A stretch of DNA of 64,000 nt from Arthrospira sp. PCC 9108 (lineage in GTDB: Bacteria > Cyanobacteriota > Cyanobacteriia > Cyanobacteriales > Microcoleaceae), in contig CP066886.1 of the NCBI GenBank assembly GCA_016745315.1, positions 744,001 through 808,000 on the forward strand. The letters run 5' to 3'. Positions 18,767 to 28,489 of this stretch are shown here, piece after piece (positions within the stretch are counted from its first letter, which is position 1; every line of letters starts with the position of its first letter). The translations under genes and the position numbers were made by a program. Below the pieces are notes generated by a model. It saw nothing but the letters and a program-made list of their open reading frames with translations. It searched no databases and was not told where the DNA came from.

Positions 18767-20035
18767 TTGTCTAAACTGTCAACGATCGCAACGTTTCCCG
18801 CTAATGTCTTCACCCTGGACAATGGTTTAACTGTCATTCATCAAGAAATTCCAGCTACACCGGTGGTCGTGGTAGATGTTTGGGTTAGGGCAGGAGCCAC
18901 AAGGGAGCCAGAGCCTTGGTCGGGGATGGCTCATTTTCTCGAACACATGATTTTTAAGGGGACTGAAAAAATCGCCCCTGGTTTGTTCGACTGGGTAATT
19001 GAAAGCCGAGGGGGGGTCGCTAATGCAGCTACAAGCCACGACTATGCCCATTTTTTCATTACCAGCGCCGCCCAGTATTTAGAGGAAACCCTGTCTCCCC
19101 TGGCTGATTTACTGCTGCACGCGGCGATACCTGATGATGAGTTTGTGCGAGAACGTTCGGTGGTGTTAGAAGAACTGCGCCAATCTCAGGATAGCCCAGA
19201 TTGGATAGAGTTTCAAGCGATGATGGAAACTCTGTATGGTAATCATCCCTATGGGCGATCGGTTTTGGGGACGGAAGCGACTCTGATGCCGCTAACCCCT
19301 GACGAAATGCGGCAGTTTCATCGCTGTCACTACCAACCGGAAAATATGGCGGTAGTGATTGTTGGGGGAGTGTCGGAAAAGCGATCGCAAGATTTAGTTT
19401 CGGAGGCTTTTGGCTCATTTTACCACCGGGAAGAATGCCCAACTACTAACGGTTATCATCAACCTCAACTGAGGGGTATTCTCCATGAGGAACTACTACT
19501 ACCTAATGTAGAACAACCTCGGATCACCATGGCTTGGTCAGGACCTGGAGTTGAAAATATACGACATGGCTACGGACTGGACCTGATATCGGTTTTATTA
19601 GCAGAGGGGCGAACTTCTCGCCTAGTGCAATTATTACGGGAAGATAGACAGTTAGTAGACTGTATAAGTAGCGGTTTTTCCCTACAGCGGGAGTCGAGTC
19701 TATTTACAATTAATGCCTGTTTAGATATTGACAATATCGAAGAGGTTGAACACCTAATCTGCGAGTGTTTAGGTAATTTAGCGGAAACTCCGATGTCGTC
19801 AGCGGAACTCGATCGCTGTAAGCGTTTACTGTGTAATGATTATGCCTTCTCAACGGAAACACCGGGACAATTAGCAGGGTTATATGGCTATTATTTCACA
19901 GTAGCGAAACCAGAGATTTCGGTAAGTTATCCCCACCAAATTAAATCTCTAGAAGCTGCGGAATTAAAGGAAATTGCCAAAACTTACCTGAGCCCCGAAC
20001 GATATGCGATGACTGTGGTCAAGCCCTTATACTAA
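18767..20035 (+). CDS. M16 family zinc peptidase
   Basis: A 422-residue peptidase of the M16B (processing-peptidase-like) family. The inverted zinc motif H-x-x-E-H is intact (H56, E59, H60 in HFLEHMIFKGT), with the downstream acidic ligand region VVLEELRQSQD. A second, non-catalytic M16 domain occupies the C-terminal half (from about 190). The likely start is TTG 18767, with no better ATG nearby. Cyanobacteria often carry two M16 genes in tandem; only the zinc-binding partner is here. It would degrade peptides, perhaps transit or signal fragments. Confidence 0.88.
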   Translation: MSKLSTIATFPANVFTLDNGLTVIHQEIPATPVVVVDVWVRAGATREPEPWSGMAHFLEHMIFKGTEKIAPGLFDWVIESRGGVANAATSHDYAHFFITSAAQYLEETLSPLADLLLHAAIPDDEFVRERSVVLEELRQSQDSPDWIEFQAMMETLYGNHPYGRSVLGTEATLMPLTPDEMRQFHRCHYQPENMAVVIVGGVSEKRSQDLVSEAFGSFYHREECPTTNGYHQPQLRGILHEELLLPNVEQPRITMAWSGPGVENIRHGYGLDLISVLLAEGRTSRLVQLLREDRQLVDCISSGFSLQRESSLFTINACLDIDNIEEVEHLICECLGNLAETPMSSAELDRCKRLLCNDYAFSTETPGQLAGLYGYYFTVAKPEISVSYPHQIKSLEAAELKEIAKTYLSPERYAMTVVKPLY

Positions 20036-20113
20036 GTAGGTTGGGTGAAACCCAACAGAGTAGTTAATAATTAATTGTAGGTTGGGTGAAGCGCAGCGAA
20101 ACCCAACTAAGCA
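20036..20113. repeat. Palindromic TAGGTTGGGTGAAGCGCAGCG-type repeats, first copies
   Basis: A short form (TAGGTTGGGTGAAACCCAAC, from 20036) and a long form (from 20078) of an inverted repeat whose arms are GTTGGGT and ACCCAAC around GAAGCGCAGCGAA. It can fold as a hairpin on either strand. Three further long copies recur every ~128 bp in the array that follows. Confidence 0.8.
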
Positions 20114-20593
20114 GTAGGTTGGGTGAAGCGCAGCGAAACCCAACAGGAGGGGATGGATGGATGATGTAATTTAGGCTTATGATGTTTGGTTATTATCCTA
20201 ACCGAGCGATCGCCCCTAGGTGGATGATTGCTAAATCCCCAGTAGGTTGGGTGAAGCGCAGCGAAACCCAACAGGAGGGGATGGATGGATGATGTAATTT
20301 AGGCTTATGATGTTTGGTTATTATCCTAACCGAGCGATCGCCCCTAGGTGGATGATTGCTAAATCCCCAGTAGGTTGGGTGAAGCGCAGCGAAACCCAAC
20401 AGGAGGGGATGGATGATGTTAGGGGATGGATGTTTGGTTATTATCCTAACCGAGCGATCGCCCCTAGGTGGATGATTGCTAAATCCCCAGTAGGTTGGGT
20501 GAAGCGCAGCGAAACCCAACAGGAGGGGATGGATGGATGATGTAATTTAGGCTTATGATGTTTGGTTGTTATCCTGACCGAGCGATCGCCACT
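20114..20593. repeat. Tandem array of ~128-bp units derived from the purL leader
   Basis: Long palindromes begin at about 20114, 20243, 20371 and 20491, with periods of 129, 128 and 120 bp. Each unit is palindrome, GGAGGGGATGGATG, ATGTTTGGTTATTATCC, a HIP1 site and GGATGATTGCTAAATCCCCA. The last unit runs straight into purL, where the same text appears as ATGTTTGGTTGTTATCC, HIP1 and ATGTCCATTATTGCTGAATC. The unit is therefore a duplicated purL leader plus first codons, joined to the palindrome. Frames inside the array are by-products of the repeat. Confidence 0.9.
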
Positions 20594-22963
20594 ATGTCCA
20601 TTATTGCTGAATCCCCATTTAGCCCCGAAGAAATAGCCTCAGAAGGCTTAAAACCCCAAGAGTATGAGGAAATCTATCAAAGACTAGGCAGACACCCCAA
20701 CAAAGCCGAATTAGGGATGTTTGGGGTAATGTGGAGTGAACATTGCTGCTACAAAAATTCTCGCCCTCTCCTGAGCCAATTTCCCACCAGTGGCGATCGC
20801 ATTCTTGTCGGTCCAGGAGAAAACGCCGGAGTAGTAGACTTTGGGGACGGTATCCACCTAGCCTTCAAAATAGAATCCCATAATCATCCCAGTGCGATCG
20901 AACCATTCCAAGGAGCAGCCACCGGAGTGGGGGGAATTTTGCGGGATATTTTCACCATGGGAGCGCGTCCGATCGCCGTACTCAACGCCCTGCGATTCGG
21001 TTCCCTAGAAGACCCCAAGACCCAGCCAATTTTACTGGGAGTAGTCGCCGGAATTTCCAACTATGGTAACTGTTTTGGAGTCCCAACCGTGGGGGGAGAT
21101 GTATATTTTGACAGCTATTATAGCGGCAACCCCCTAGTGAACGCCATGGCGATCGGCATCATGGAAACCCCAGAGATAGTTAAATCCGGTGCTGCTGGTA
21201 TTGGTAACCCAGTGCTGTATGTAGGTTCAACCACCGGAAGGGACGGAATGGGAGGCGCAAGTTTTGCAAGTAGCGAACTCAGCGAAGAGTCCATAGCCGA
21301 TCGCCCTGCTGTACAAGTAGGAGACCCATTTTTAGAAAAATCCCTAGTCGAAGCCTGTTTAGAAGCGTTTAAAACCGGGGCTGTAGTCGCCGCCCAGGAC
21401 ATGGGAGCCGCCGGAATCACCTGTTCCACCTCGGAAATGGCTGCTAAAGGGGGAGTCGGTATCGAACTAGATTTAGACCTAATCCCCGTGCGAGAGACGG
21501 GAATGGTCCCTTATGAATATTTATTATCCGAATCCCAGGAGAGAATGTTATTTGTCGTCCACAAAGGACGGGAATCAGAATTAATTGAGATTTTCCATCG
21601 TTGGGGACTACAAGCGGTCGTCGCCGGAAAGGTGATTCCAGAAGCGATCGTGCGGATTTTGTTTAAAGGTGAAATCGCCGCCGAAATCCCCTCCACAGCT
21701 TTAGCTGATAATACCCCCATTTATCACCGGGAATTGATGTCAGAACCTCCCGAATATGCCCAAACCGCCTGGGCGTGGTCGCCGGAAACTTTACCCGCCA
21801 CCACAGTATCAGGGATGGAAATAGAAAATCAACTGGTAACTTGGAATCAGGTATTATTGAATCTCTTAGATACCCCATCGATCGCCTCTAAGTCTTGGGT
21901 ATATCGTCAATATGACCACCAAGTGCAAAATAATACCGTCATTGTACCGGGTGGCGCTGATGCGGCGGTGGTGCGGTTGCGCCCTCAAGAACCCATTGGC
22001 AATAATCCGGGTAAAATTTGGCCGGGGGTGGCTGCCACTGTTGATTGTAACGCCCGCCATGTCTATCTTGACCCCTACGAAGGCGCTAAGGCTGTGGTTG
22101 CAGAGGCGGCGCGGAATTTAAGTTGTGTCGGGGCTGAACCTGTGGCGGTGACGGATAACCTCAATTTTGGTAGCCCGGAACATCCTATTGGTTATTGGCA
22201 ATTAGCACAAGCCTGTAAGGGCATTTCTGAGGGCTGTAAGGCGTTTTCTACTCCGGTGACGGGGGGGAACGTTTCTCTGTATAACGAGACTCTGGACGCG
22301 CAAGGAAAGCCACAGGCAATATATCCGACTCCCGTGGTGGGAATGGTGGGATTATTGCCAGATCCGGCTCTCGCTTGTGGTCAAAGTTGGCAACAACCAG
22401 GAGATTTGATTTATCTGTTGGGGGTGACTAATTGGTTGGCTGATGAGGATCATGGTTATATTACCCTGGGAGGATCGGAGTATTTGGCGGTAATACATAA
22501 TCTGGTGGCGGGTAAGCCTCATAGGGTCGATTTTGACTTGGAACTAATGGTTCAAAAGGTTTGTCGCCAGGGAATTCGTAACGGTTGGGTGCGATCGGCT
22601 CATGATTGCGCTGAGGGAGGCTTGGCGATCGCTTTGGCAGAATGTTGCATTGGCAACCGATTGGGGGCTACCATTAACCTAGGGTTAACCTCAGATCCTT
22701 GGCAACGCTGGGATACGATCCTGTTTGGTGAGGGGGGAGCTAGGATTTTGGTTTCCGTTCCTACTCAACACCAGCAGGCTTGGGAGGGTTATCTGCAAGA
22801 AATCTGGGTGAGCGATCGCCAATTTTGGCATCACTTGGGTACAGTGACCGCAGTTGACTCGTCTTTGCAAATTCTAGCCGATGATAACACCAGTTTAATT
22901 GGGGTTAATGTGGCGGAAATGGCCGATCGCTATAATTATGCGATCGAGCGTCGTCTATCTTAA
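20594..22963 (+). CDS. purL: Phosphoribosylformylglycinamidine synthase subunit PurL
   Basis: A 789-residue small-type PurL, starting at ATG 20594 (an in-frame ATG at 20555 belongs to the leader repeat). Conserved blocks: ELGMFGVMWSEHCCYKNS, KIESHNHPSAIEPFQGAATGVGG, GGDVYFDSYY, and the second half AHDCAEGGLAIALAE. With PurQ and PurS it converts FGAR to FGAM in purine synthesis, using ATP and ammonia from glutamine. It is followed by purF on the same strand after 152 bp. Its upstream region is the repeat array, which may affect expression. Confidence 0.97.
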   Translation: MSIIAESPFSPEEIASEGLKPQEYEEIYQRLGRHPNKAELGMFGVMWSEHCCYKNSRPLLSQFPTSGDRILVGPGENAGVVDFGDGIHLAFKIESHNHPSAIEPFQGAATGVGGILRDIFTMGARPIAVLNALRFGSLEDPKTQPILLGVVAGISNYGNCFGVPTVGGDVYFDSYYSGNPLVNAMAIGIMETPEIVKSGAAGIGNPVLYVGSTTGRDGMGGASFASSELSEESIADRPAVQVGDPFLEKSLVEACLEAFKTGAVVAAQDMGAAGITCSTSEMAAKGGVGIELDLDLIPVRETGMVPYEYLLSESQERMLFVVHKGRESELIEIFHRWGLQAVVAGKVIPEAIVRILFKGEIAAEIPSTALADNTPIYHRELMSEPPEYAQTAWAWSPETLPATTVSGMEIENQLVTWNQVLLNLLDTPSIASKSWVYRQYDHQVQNNTVIVPGGADAAVVRLRPQEPIGNNPGKIWPGVAATVDCNARHVYLDPYEGAKAVVAEAARNLSCVGAEPVAVTDNLNFGSPEHPIGYWQLAQACKGISEGCKAFSTPVTGGNVSLYNETLDAQGKPQAIYPTPVVGMVGLLPDPALACGQSWQQPGDLIYLLGVTNWLADEDHGYITLGGSEYLAVIHNLVAGKPHRVDFDLELMVQKVCRQGIRNGWVRSAHDCAEGGLAIALAECCIGNRLGATINLGLTSDPWQRWDTILFGEGGARILVSVPTQHQQAWEGYLQEIWVSDRQFWHHLGTVTAVDSSLQILADDNTSLIGVNVAEMADRYNYAIERRLS

Positions 22964-23115
22964 AATTCCCTCCGGGGGATTTGTTTATCAGCCTATCGGC
23001 GATCGCATCTCATTTGCTACCGATATAAGAGATAACTGATAATTGGTAATTGACAGTTATTAACTATCCTATCTCTTGCGGTTTTCACCAACTCAGTTAA
23101 CATCACAAGATTACC

Positions 23116-24597
23116 ATGATTCCTAATAAGTCCCATGTGACCGATGACCAGTTTCACACCGAGCTAATCCCCGATAAACCAGAGGAAGCCTGCGGTGTGT
23201 TTGGGGTTTATGCTCCCGGTCAAGATGTGGCAAAATTAACTTATTTTGGGCTATATGCTCTCCAACATCGAGGTCAGGAGTCAGCCGGAATAGCTACTTT
23301 TGAAGGGGAAGATCTGCATTTATATAAAAATATGGGACTGGTTTCCCAAGTATTTAATGAGTCTATTTTACAACAGTTAAAAGGTGATTTAGCCGTAGGT
23401 CACACACGCTATTCGACCACTGGCTCTAGTCGCATCGTTAATGCTCAACCTGCGGTTTCCGAAACTAGACTGGGACCCGTGGCTGTCGCTCATAATGGTA
23501 ACTTAGTTAATACTGCTGAATTGCGGGAGGAAATGAGTAGACGAAAGTTTGATTTTGTCAGCACTACCGACACCGAATTAATTGCTTTGGCGATCGCTTC
23601 CGAAATTAATGGCGGTAAGGATTGGTTAGAAGCTAGTATTACCGCTTTTCAAATGTGTGAGGGAGCATATAGTTTGGCTATTGGTACTCCCGTCGGTTTA
23701 ATGGGAGTCCGAGACCCACACGGAGTCAGACCTTTAGTAATTGGAACTTTGGGAACTAATCCCCAAAGATATGTTTTGGCTTCCGAAACCTGCGGCTTGG
23801 ATATTATTGGCGCTGAATATCTCCGAGATGTTGAACCGGGAGAATTGGTTTGGATTACTGAACAGGGGATTTCCTCATTCCATTGGAGTCAAAAACCTGC
23901 GCGGAAATTGTGTATTTTTGAAATGATTTATTTCTCCCGTCCTGATAGTGTCGTCGAAGGAGAAAGTTTGTATAGTTATCGCATGAGAATTGGTCGGGTT
24001 CTGGCGACTGAATCTTCTGTTGATGCTGATATGGTTATTGGAGTACCTGATTCCGGTATCCCAGCAGCGATCGGCTTTTCTCAACAGTCGGGAATTCCTT
24101 ATGCGGAAGGATTGATTAAAAACCGTTATGTCGGTCGCACCTTTATTCAACCTACCCAAGTTATGCGAGAGTCCGGTATTAAAATGAAGTTGAATACCCT
24201 GAAAGATGTCCTGGAAGGAAAACGGGTAATTATGGTTGATGATTCCATTGTTAGGGGGACTACTAGCCGTAAAATTGTTAAGGCTTTACGAGATGCTGGT
24301 GCGACTGAAGTACACATGAGAATTTCATCGCCTCCCGTCACTCATCCCTGTTTCTATGGGATTGATACCGATAACCAGGACCAGTTAATTGCGGCGACTA
24401 AATCTGTCGCGGAAATTCAAGAACAAATAGGCGTCGATTCTTTGGCTTATCTCAGTTGGGAAGGTATGCTAAATGCTACTAAACAAGACCCCTCGACTTT
24501 CTGTTCCGCTTGTTTTACGGGGGATTACCCTATTGATGTACCGGAAACCGTTAAACGCTCTAAATTGATGTTAGAAACGCCTCCGGTTAAAGCCTAA
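23116..24597 (+). CDS. purF: Amidophosphoribosyltransferase
   Basis: A 493-residue PurF, the first committed step of purine synthesis (PRPP plus glutamine to phosphoribosylamine). The N-terminal nucleophile is C26 in EEACGVFG, so the first 25 residues are a cleaved propeptide. The glutaminase domain runs to about 265 and is followed by the PRTase domain with the PRPP loop VIMVDDSIVRGTTS. Cysteines near 275, in the 410-425 region and in FCSACFTG suit the Fe-S cluster of the Bacillus-type enzyme. It pairs with purL. Confidence 0.96.
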   Translation: MIPNKSHVTDDQFHTELIPDKPEEACGVFGVYAPGQDVAKLTYFGLYALQHRGQESAGIATFEGEDLHLYKNMGLVSQVFNESILQQLKGDLAVGHTRYSTTGSSRIVNAQPAVSETRLGPVAVAHNGNLVNTAELREEMSRRKFDFVSTTDTELIALAIASEINGGKDWLEASITAFQMCEGAYSLAIGTPVGLMGVRDPHGVRPLVIGTLGTNPQRYVLASETCGLDIIGAEYLRDVEPGELVWITEQGISSFHWSQKPARKLCIFEMIYFSRPDSVVEGESLYSYRMRIGRVLATESSVDADMVIGVPDSGIPAAIGFSQQSGIPYAEGLIKNRYVGRTFIQPTQVMRESGIKMKLNTLKDVLEGKRVIMVDDSIVRGTTSRKIVKALRDAGATEVHMRISSPPVTHPCFYGIDTDNQDQLIAATKSVAEIQEQIGVDSLAYLSWEGMLNATKQDPSTFCSACFTGDYPIDVPETVKRSKLMLETPPVKA

Positions 24598-24663
24598 AAT
24601 TATCCCCGATATCATGGTGCGTTATGGAATATAACCCCAATTCCGCCAATTATTAACTCCTAG

Positions 24664-26277
24664 ATGAAACTGCTTTCAGTCGAACATTTTAACCTCAAGT
24701 TACCCGCTAATTTTAACCTCCGAAAAGTGCGCTATATCTCCCTGTCTCTATTCAGTGGAATATTGATGGGGTTGGCTACCGAACCTCTGGGGTGGTGGCT
24801 AGTGGCTTGGGTGGCTTTTGTTCCTCTGTGGGTTATGGTGGTGGAAGCCAAAAGACGGGGACGAATACCCTGGGAAATAACCGCTGGTTGGGGTGTTGGC
24901 TATTATGGCTTTTCCCTGTTTTGGATGACCGGAATTCACCCCATGACCAGTCTGGGAGTTCCCTGGTTGGCTAGTTTGGCGATCGCTATATTTTCCTGGG
25001 TTTTTATTACCCTCTGGGGAACAGCGATCGTCATCGTTTGGGGATGGTTATTTGCGAAATTAATGCCATTAAATATCGGCGCTAAAACCTCGTTAATTAG
25101 AATCCTAATAGGGACGGCTTTATGGTGTGCTTTAGAAGCCGTTTGGAGTGGGGGTCCCCTGTGGTGGTCAACACTCGCTTTAACCCAAAGTTTCGGTAAT
25201 TTGGTGATTCTCCATTTGGGTCAAATCTCTGGACCTAATACCGTTGTGGCTACTATATTAGTCGTCAATGGGACTGTAGCTGAACTCTGGTTAACACATA
25301 AACAGCAGAAATCGTCACTCTATTTAATTCCTGTCGGAATATTTGCGATCGCTCATTTAATCGGATTGAGTCTCTACAATATTCCCCTAAATTCTGACCC
25401 CGAAACTTCTCTGAGAGTCGGAGTTATTCAAGGGAATATCCCTAATGAAATTAAACTCAATCCCCAGGGTTTTCGACAGGCTTTAAATGGATACACGCGG
25501 GGATATTTAGAATTGGCGGCGCGGGGTGTCGATGCAGTCTTAACCCCCGAAACCGCTTTGCCTTTTGTCTGGAACAGACATGACAGCTATCACTACAATT
25601 ATAGCTTATATAAGGCGATTTTGCCACAAGGTGTTATAGCTTGGGTGGGGGGATTTGGCGAGACCGAAGGGGGATTAACTAATAGTTTATTTACCATTAA
25701 TGGTGAAGGGGAAATTATCGGTCAATATGACAAAACTCATTTAGTTCCCCTGGGTGAATATATCCCCTTTGATGCCATTCTGGGAAGGGTCATTAATCGT
25801 CTGTCACCCCTGGAAGCGCGGTTAGTCGCCGGGGAAAAACAACAAAAATTTGAGACTGGTTGGGGAAAAGCGATCGCTGGAATTTGCTACGATTCCGCCT
25901 TTGCTGACCATTTCCGCCGTCAAGTAGCAGCAGGAGGGGAATTTATCCTAACAGCCTCTAATGATGCTCATTATGCCACTATGATGCTATCACAACATCA
26001 CGCCCAAGATGTGATGCGCGCCATAGAAGGCGATCGCTGGACAGTTAGGGCTACTAATACAGGTTATTCTGGCATTATCGACCCCCACGGTCGCACCTTA
26101 TGGATTTCTGGTATCAATACCTACGAAATCCATGACCATATCATTTACCGCCGCCATAGCCAAACCCTTTATGTCCGTTGGGGAGACTGGTTAACTTTCC
26201 TTTTACTAGCCATAAGTGCGATCGTCATTTTCTGGAATCGTTTTCTGTCATTAGCGATACCACAAAATAGGCGCTAA
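24664..26277 (+). CDS. lnt: Apolipoprotein N-acyltransferase
   Basis: A 537-residue Lnt: six or so membrane helices (about 25-240), then a nitrilase-type catalytic domain (about 250-500) and a last helix. The catalytic set can be seen: Glu in LTPETALPFVW, Lys in YDKTHLVPLGEY and Cys in AGICYDSAF. It adds the third acyl chain to the N-terminal cysteine of lipoproteins, such as the Ycf48 and PLD proteins of this window. It starts 66 bp after purF. Confidence 0.93.
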   Translation: MKLLSVEHFNLKLPANFNLRKVRYISLSLFSGILMGLATEPLGWWLVAWVAFVPLWVMVVEAKRRGRIPWEITAGWGVGYYGFSLFWMTGIHPMTSLGVPWLASLAIAIFSWVFITLWGTAIVIVWGWLFAKLMPLNIGAKTSLIRILIGTALWCALEAVWSGGPLWWSTLALTQSFGNLVILHLGQISGPNTVVATILVVNGTVAELWLTHKQQKSSLYLIPVGIFAIAHLIGLSLYNIPLNSDPETSLRVGVIQGNIPNEIKLNPQGFRQALNGYTRGYLELAARGVDAVLTPETALPFVWNRHDSYHYNYSLYKAILPQGVIAWVGGFGETEGGLTNSLFTINGEGEIIGQYDKTHLVPLGEYIPFDAILGRVINRLSPLEARLVAGEKQQKFETGWGKAIAGICYDSAFADHFRRQVAAGGEFILTASNDAHYATMMLSQHHAQDVMRAIEGDRWTVRATNTGYSGIIDPHGRTLWISGINTYEIHDHIIYRRHSQTLYVRWGDWLTFLLLAISAIVIFWNRFLSLAIPQNRR

Positions 26278-26420
26278 TATTAATATCATGGTTAGAGCTG
26301 ATAAATCGCTGCCAATTTCTTCCTTTGTTAGCCTTAGTCACACAGGAAACAAGAATCGGCTAGATTGCCTTTCCGCCGCCAGCTATAGCTAGGCGGTTTC
26401 CCAGCTACCGGAGATATTCC

Positions 26421-27653
26421 ATGACACAATCACAACGCCCCCCAGCCCCCCCGCGTCCACCTAGCCCACCTGCACCCCCTCGCCCACCTGCACCGGGCGC
26501 TCAGAAAAGTAGCCCTCCACCTGCACCCGCCCAAGCAGCAAGTCCCGTCGCCGTGGGAATTACCAGCAGAGGACCAGGACCTAGCCCCGGACAGCCAACC
26601 TTGCGAGAGATTGTCCAACGCGCCGATGAGTTAGGCGCATCTGATGTTCACTTAGGGGTTAATGAAACACCTCGCCTGAGATACCGAGGCGATATGACCC
26701 CCCAAGAAGATTGGCCAGTCACAGACCTTAATAGCTTTATGAGTTGGCTACGGGAGGTCTTAACCGATGAGGAAATCCATCAGTTTCAGGAAAACCTAGA
26801 CTTTGACGGAGCCGCAGATTTAGGCTTTGTGCGGATTCGGATTAGTATTTTTGACTCTCTCAGTGGTCCGGCGATGGTGCTGCGGCTAATTGGTGCTACC
26901 ATCCTCACCCTAGAACAGTTGAAATTACCCGAGGTTTTTAAAAAAATCTGTAACTATCACAAGGGGTTGATGTTGATTACCGGCCCGACGGGTTCAGGTA
27001 AGTCTACTACCATGGCCGCGATGATTGATTACATCAATAAAAACTACGCCTATCACATCATCACCATTGAAGACCCGGTGGAGTTTGTACACCAAAGCCG
27101 AAAATCCCTGATTAAACACCGGGAAGTTGGACGACATACCCTCAAGTTTTTTAATGCTCTCAAGGGGGCTTTGCGTCAAGACCCTGATATGATGCTGGTG
27201 GGGGAAATTCGGGACAAGGAAACCATGCAGATTGCCATTAAAGCTGCATCAACAGGTCACTTGGTAGCTGGAACCCTCCACACTAACAGCGCCATTAAGA
27301 CCCTAACCCGGGTTTTGGATATGTTCTCGGCTGAGGAACAGTTATCAATTAAAACCGCACTGGGGGAAACTTTGGTCGCAATTATTGCTCAACTGTTGTG
27401 TAAGACGACAGATGGCAAGCGGGCCGCCTTCCATGACATCCTCATCAACACCGATGTAATCAAAGAGTATATCATGAAGGATCAGTATGAGGAAATTAAC
27501 CAGATTATGCTCAAAGATACTTATGAAGGGATGACGACTATGAACAGATCCCTTTATGAATTGTATCAAGAGGGGCGCATCACTGAGGAAATTTGTCTGG
27601 ATGTGTCGCCTTTCCCCAACGAGATGAGTCAGATGCTACGGGGTAGAGTCTAA
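26421..27653 (+). CDS. pilT: PilT-family type IV pilus retraction ATPase
   Basis: A 410-residue PilT-type ATPase. The N-terminal ~60 residues are an unusual Pro/Ala-rich tail (PPAPPRPPSP repeats), followed by the PAS-like domain (IVQRADELGASDVHLGV) and the RecA domain with Walker A GPTGSGKST (188-196), the Asp and His boxes, and Walker B DMMLVGEIRD. It powers pilus retraction in twitching or phototactic motility. The proline tail and divergent C-terminus suggest a PilT2/PilU-like paralog; this is inference. It is a single gene, with a leader of 143 bp. Confidence 0.9.
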   Translation: MTQSQRPPAPPRPPSPPAPPRPPAPGAQKSSPPPAPAQAASPVAVGITSRGPGPSPGQPTLREIVQRADELGASDVHLGVNETPRLRYRGDMTPQEDWPVTDLNSFMSWLREVLTDEEIHQFQENLDFDGAADLGFVRIRISIFDSLSGPAMVLRLIGATILTLEQLKLPEVFKKICNYHKGLMLITGPTGSGKSTTMAAMIDYINKNYAYHIITIEDPVEFVHQSRKSLIKHREVGRHTLKFFNALKGALRQDPDMMLVGEIRDKETMQIAIKAASTGHLVAGTLHTNSAIKTLTRVLDMFSAEEQLSIKTALGETLVAIIAQLLCKTTDGKRAAFHDILINTDVIKEYIMKDQYEEINQIMLKDTYEGMTTMNRSLYELYQEGRITEEICLDVSPFPNEMSQMLRGRV

Positions 27654-27721
27654 CAAAAGTGTAAAGTTTTGACCATTAGCCCGAACTCTGAAATACACTA
27701 TAAATGGTCTAATCTTAAATA

Positions 27722-27754
27722 AGGTTGCTCTCCTGGGCAACCTGAGTCGTTTTT
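27722..27754 (+). terminator. Probable terminator after pilT
   Basis: AGGTTGC (27722-27728) pairs with GCAACCT (27737-27743), followed after six bases by TTTTT. Confidence 0.55.
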
Positions 27755-27774
27755 GGCAAACAGTTATAACTGTC

Positions 27775-28180
27775 AGCACCCCCGGCTGAAGCACGGGGGC
27801 TTCGTGCCCCCCTTTCAGGTAGCTGACCAGCTATAGCCTTAACTGGCTCCGTTCAGAGCAAGAGTTAAAGTTCCTACCCGGGAATGCGTGCTAGTTCCAG
27901 GCCCTAGAACCGAATCGTTAAACATCTCTAAGGGGTTAAGGACGTGCGATTTGGATAGTACCGACTCTGAACATTGGCGTTCGCGCAGCGTGCGCGTTAG
28001 CGCAAGCGCAAACATTACCCCGCAAGGGAGTCGGAGCCAACCATAGCTCCATGGAGGGGCAACCATACCCCTCCACCCCGCAAGGGGGTGCTGGCGGCGG
28101 TCAGCCGCTTGAGTCGGTTTTCCTCTCCGTGATCAATCACGGAGCTTCCAACCCTCCCAGGAGTTTTACGTGAGCGCATA
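27775..28180 (+). ncRNA. HEARO/IscB omega-RNA-like structured RNA, remnant element
   Basis: About 400 bp rich in stems and lacking a plausible gene. Stems seen: GCACCCCCGGCTG against its G-rich arm, CCCCCGTGC/GCACGGGGG-type arms near 27778-27818, CCGACTC...GAGTCGG (about 27980 and 28028), GCGCAGCGTGCGC, CCCCGCAAGGGGG, and the perfect CTCCGTGATCAATCACGGAG (28127-28146). At its 3' end AGGAG precedes a GTG (28170), but that frame stops after five codons, as if an IscB frame had been lost. This layout (end hairpin, long structured RNA, then nuclease start) matches HEARO RNAs, which are numerous in some cyanobacteria. The RNA family is inferred, not compared. Confidence 0.5.
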
Positions 28181-28489
28181 TCATTGAGTTTTACCCCCTT
28201 GGCTGTTCCTAAATTTATGTAAAGGGATTGCACTTTTTACACCGTGTTATACGGCGAGTTTTAATCGTTGAATTGCTCCGATTGCCCATAAAGTGAGAGT
28301 TTCAGCCAAAGCACAACCCCCGGTGTAGCGATACTAGCCATTACTGAATGCTATTTTTCAACCGTAGACTTGGTTTGGCCACCTGTGCAGATTGGTGATC
28401 AAGTTGGCAATCCCTTGGTTTTAGCAACTTATGATCAACCGTTTCCAGAACTTTGGAAAAATCATGACCTCATTATGAGGTTTAAAACC
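28181..28489. other. Gene-poor stretch between the HEARO-like RNA and the KaiB-fold gene
   Basis: No supported gene. A minus-strand frame ending near 28257 (RYTGGCALAETLTLWAIG...) looks protein-like for 23 codons and could be the C-terminal scrap of a lost gene. A plus-strand frame extends the KaiB-fold gene upstream from 28490 to 28370, but no ribosome binding site supports it. Confidence 0.35.

Noticed and set aside
20193..20540. Repetitive frames on both strands in the purL leader array
   Set aside because: They are translations of the tandem repeat, with identical 40-residue periods, and no start site of their own.
28015..28233. Minus-strand frame of 72 codons in the HEARO-like region
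   Set aside because: It is opposite the hairpin-rich RNA; the residues follow the stems and not any fold.
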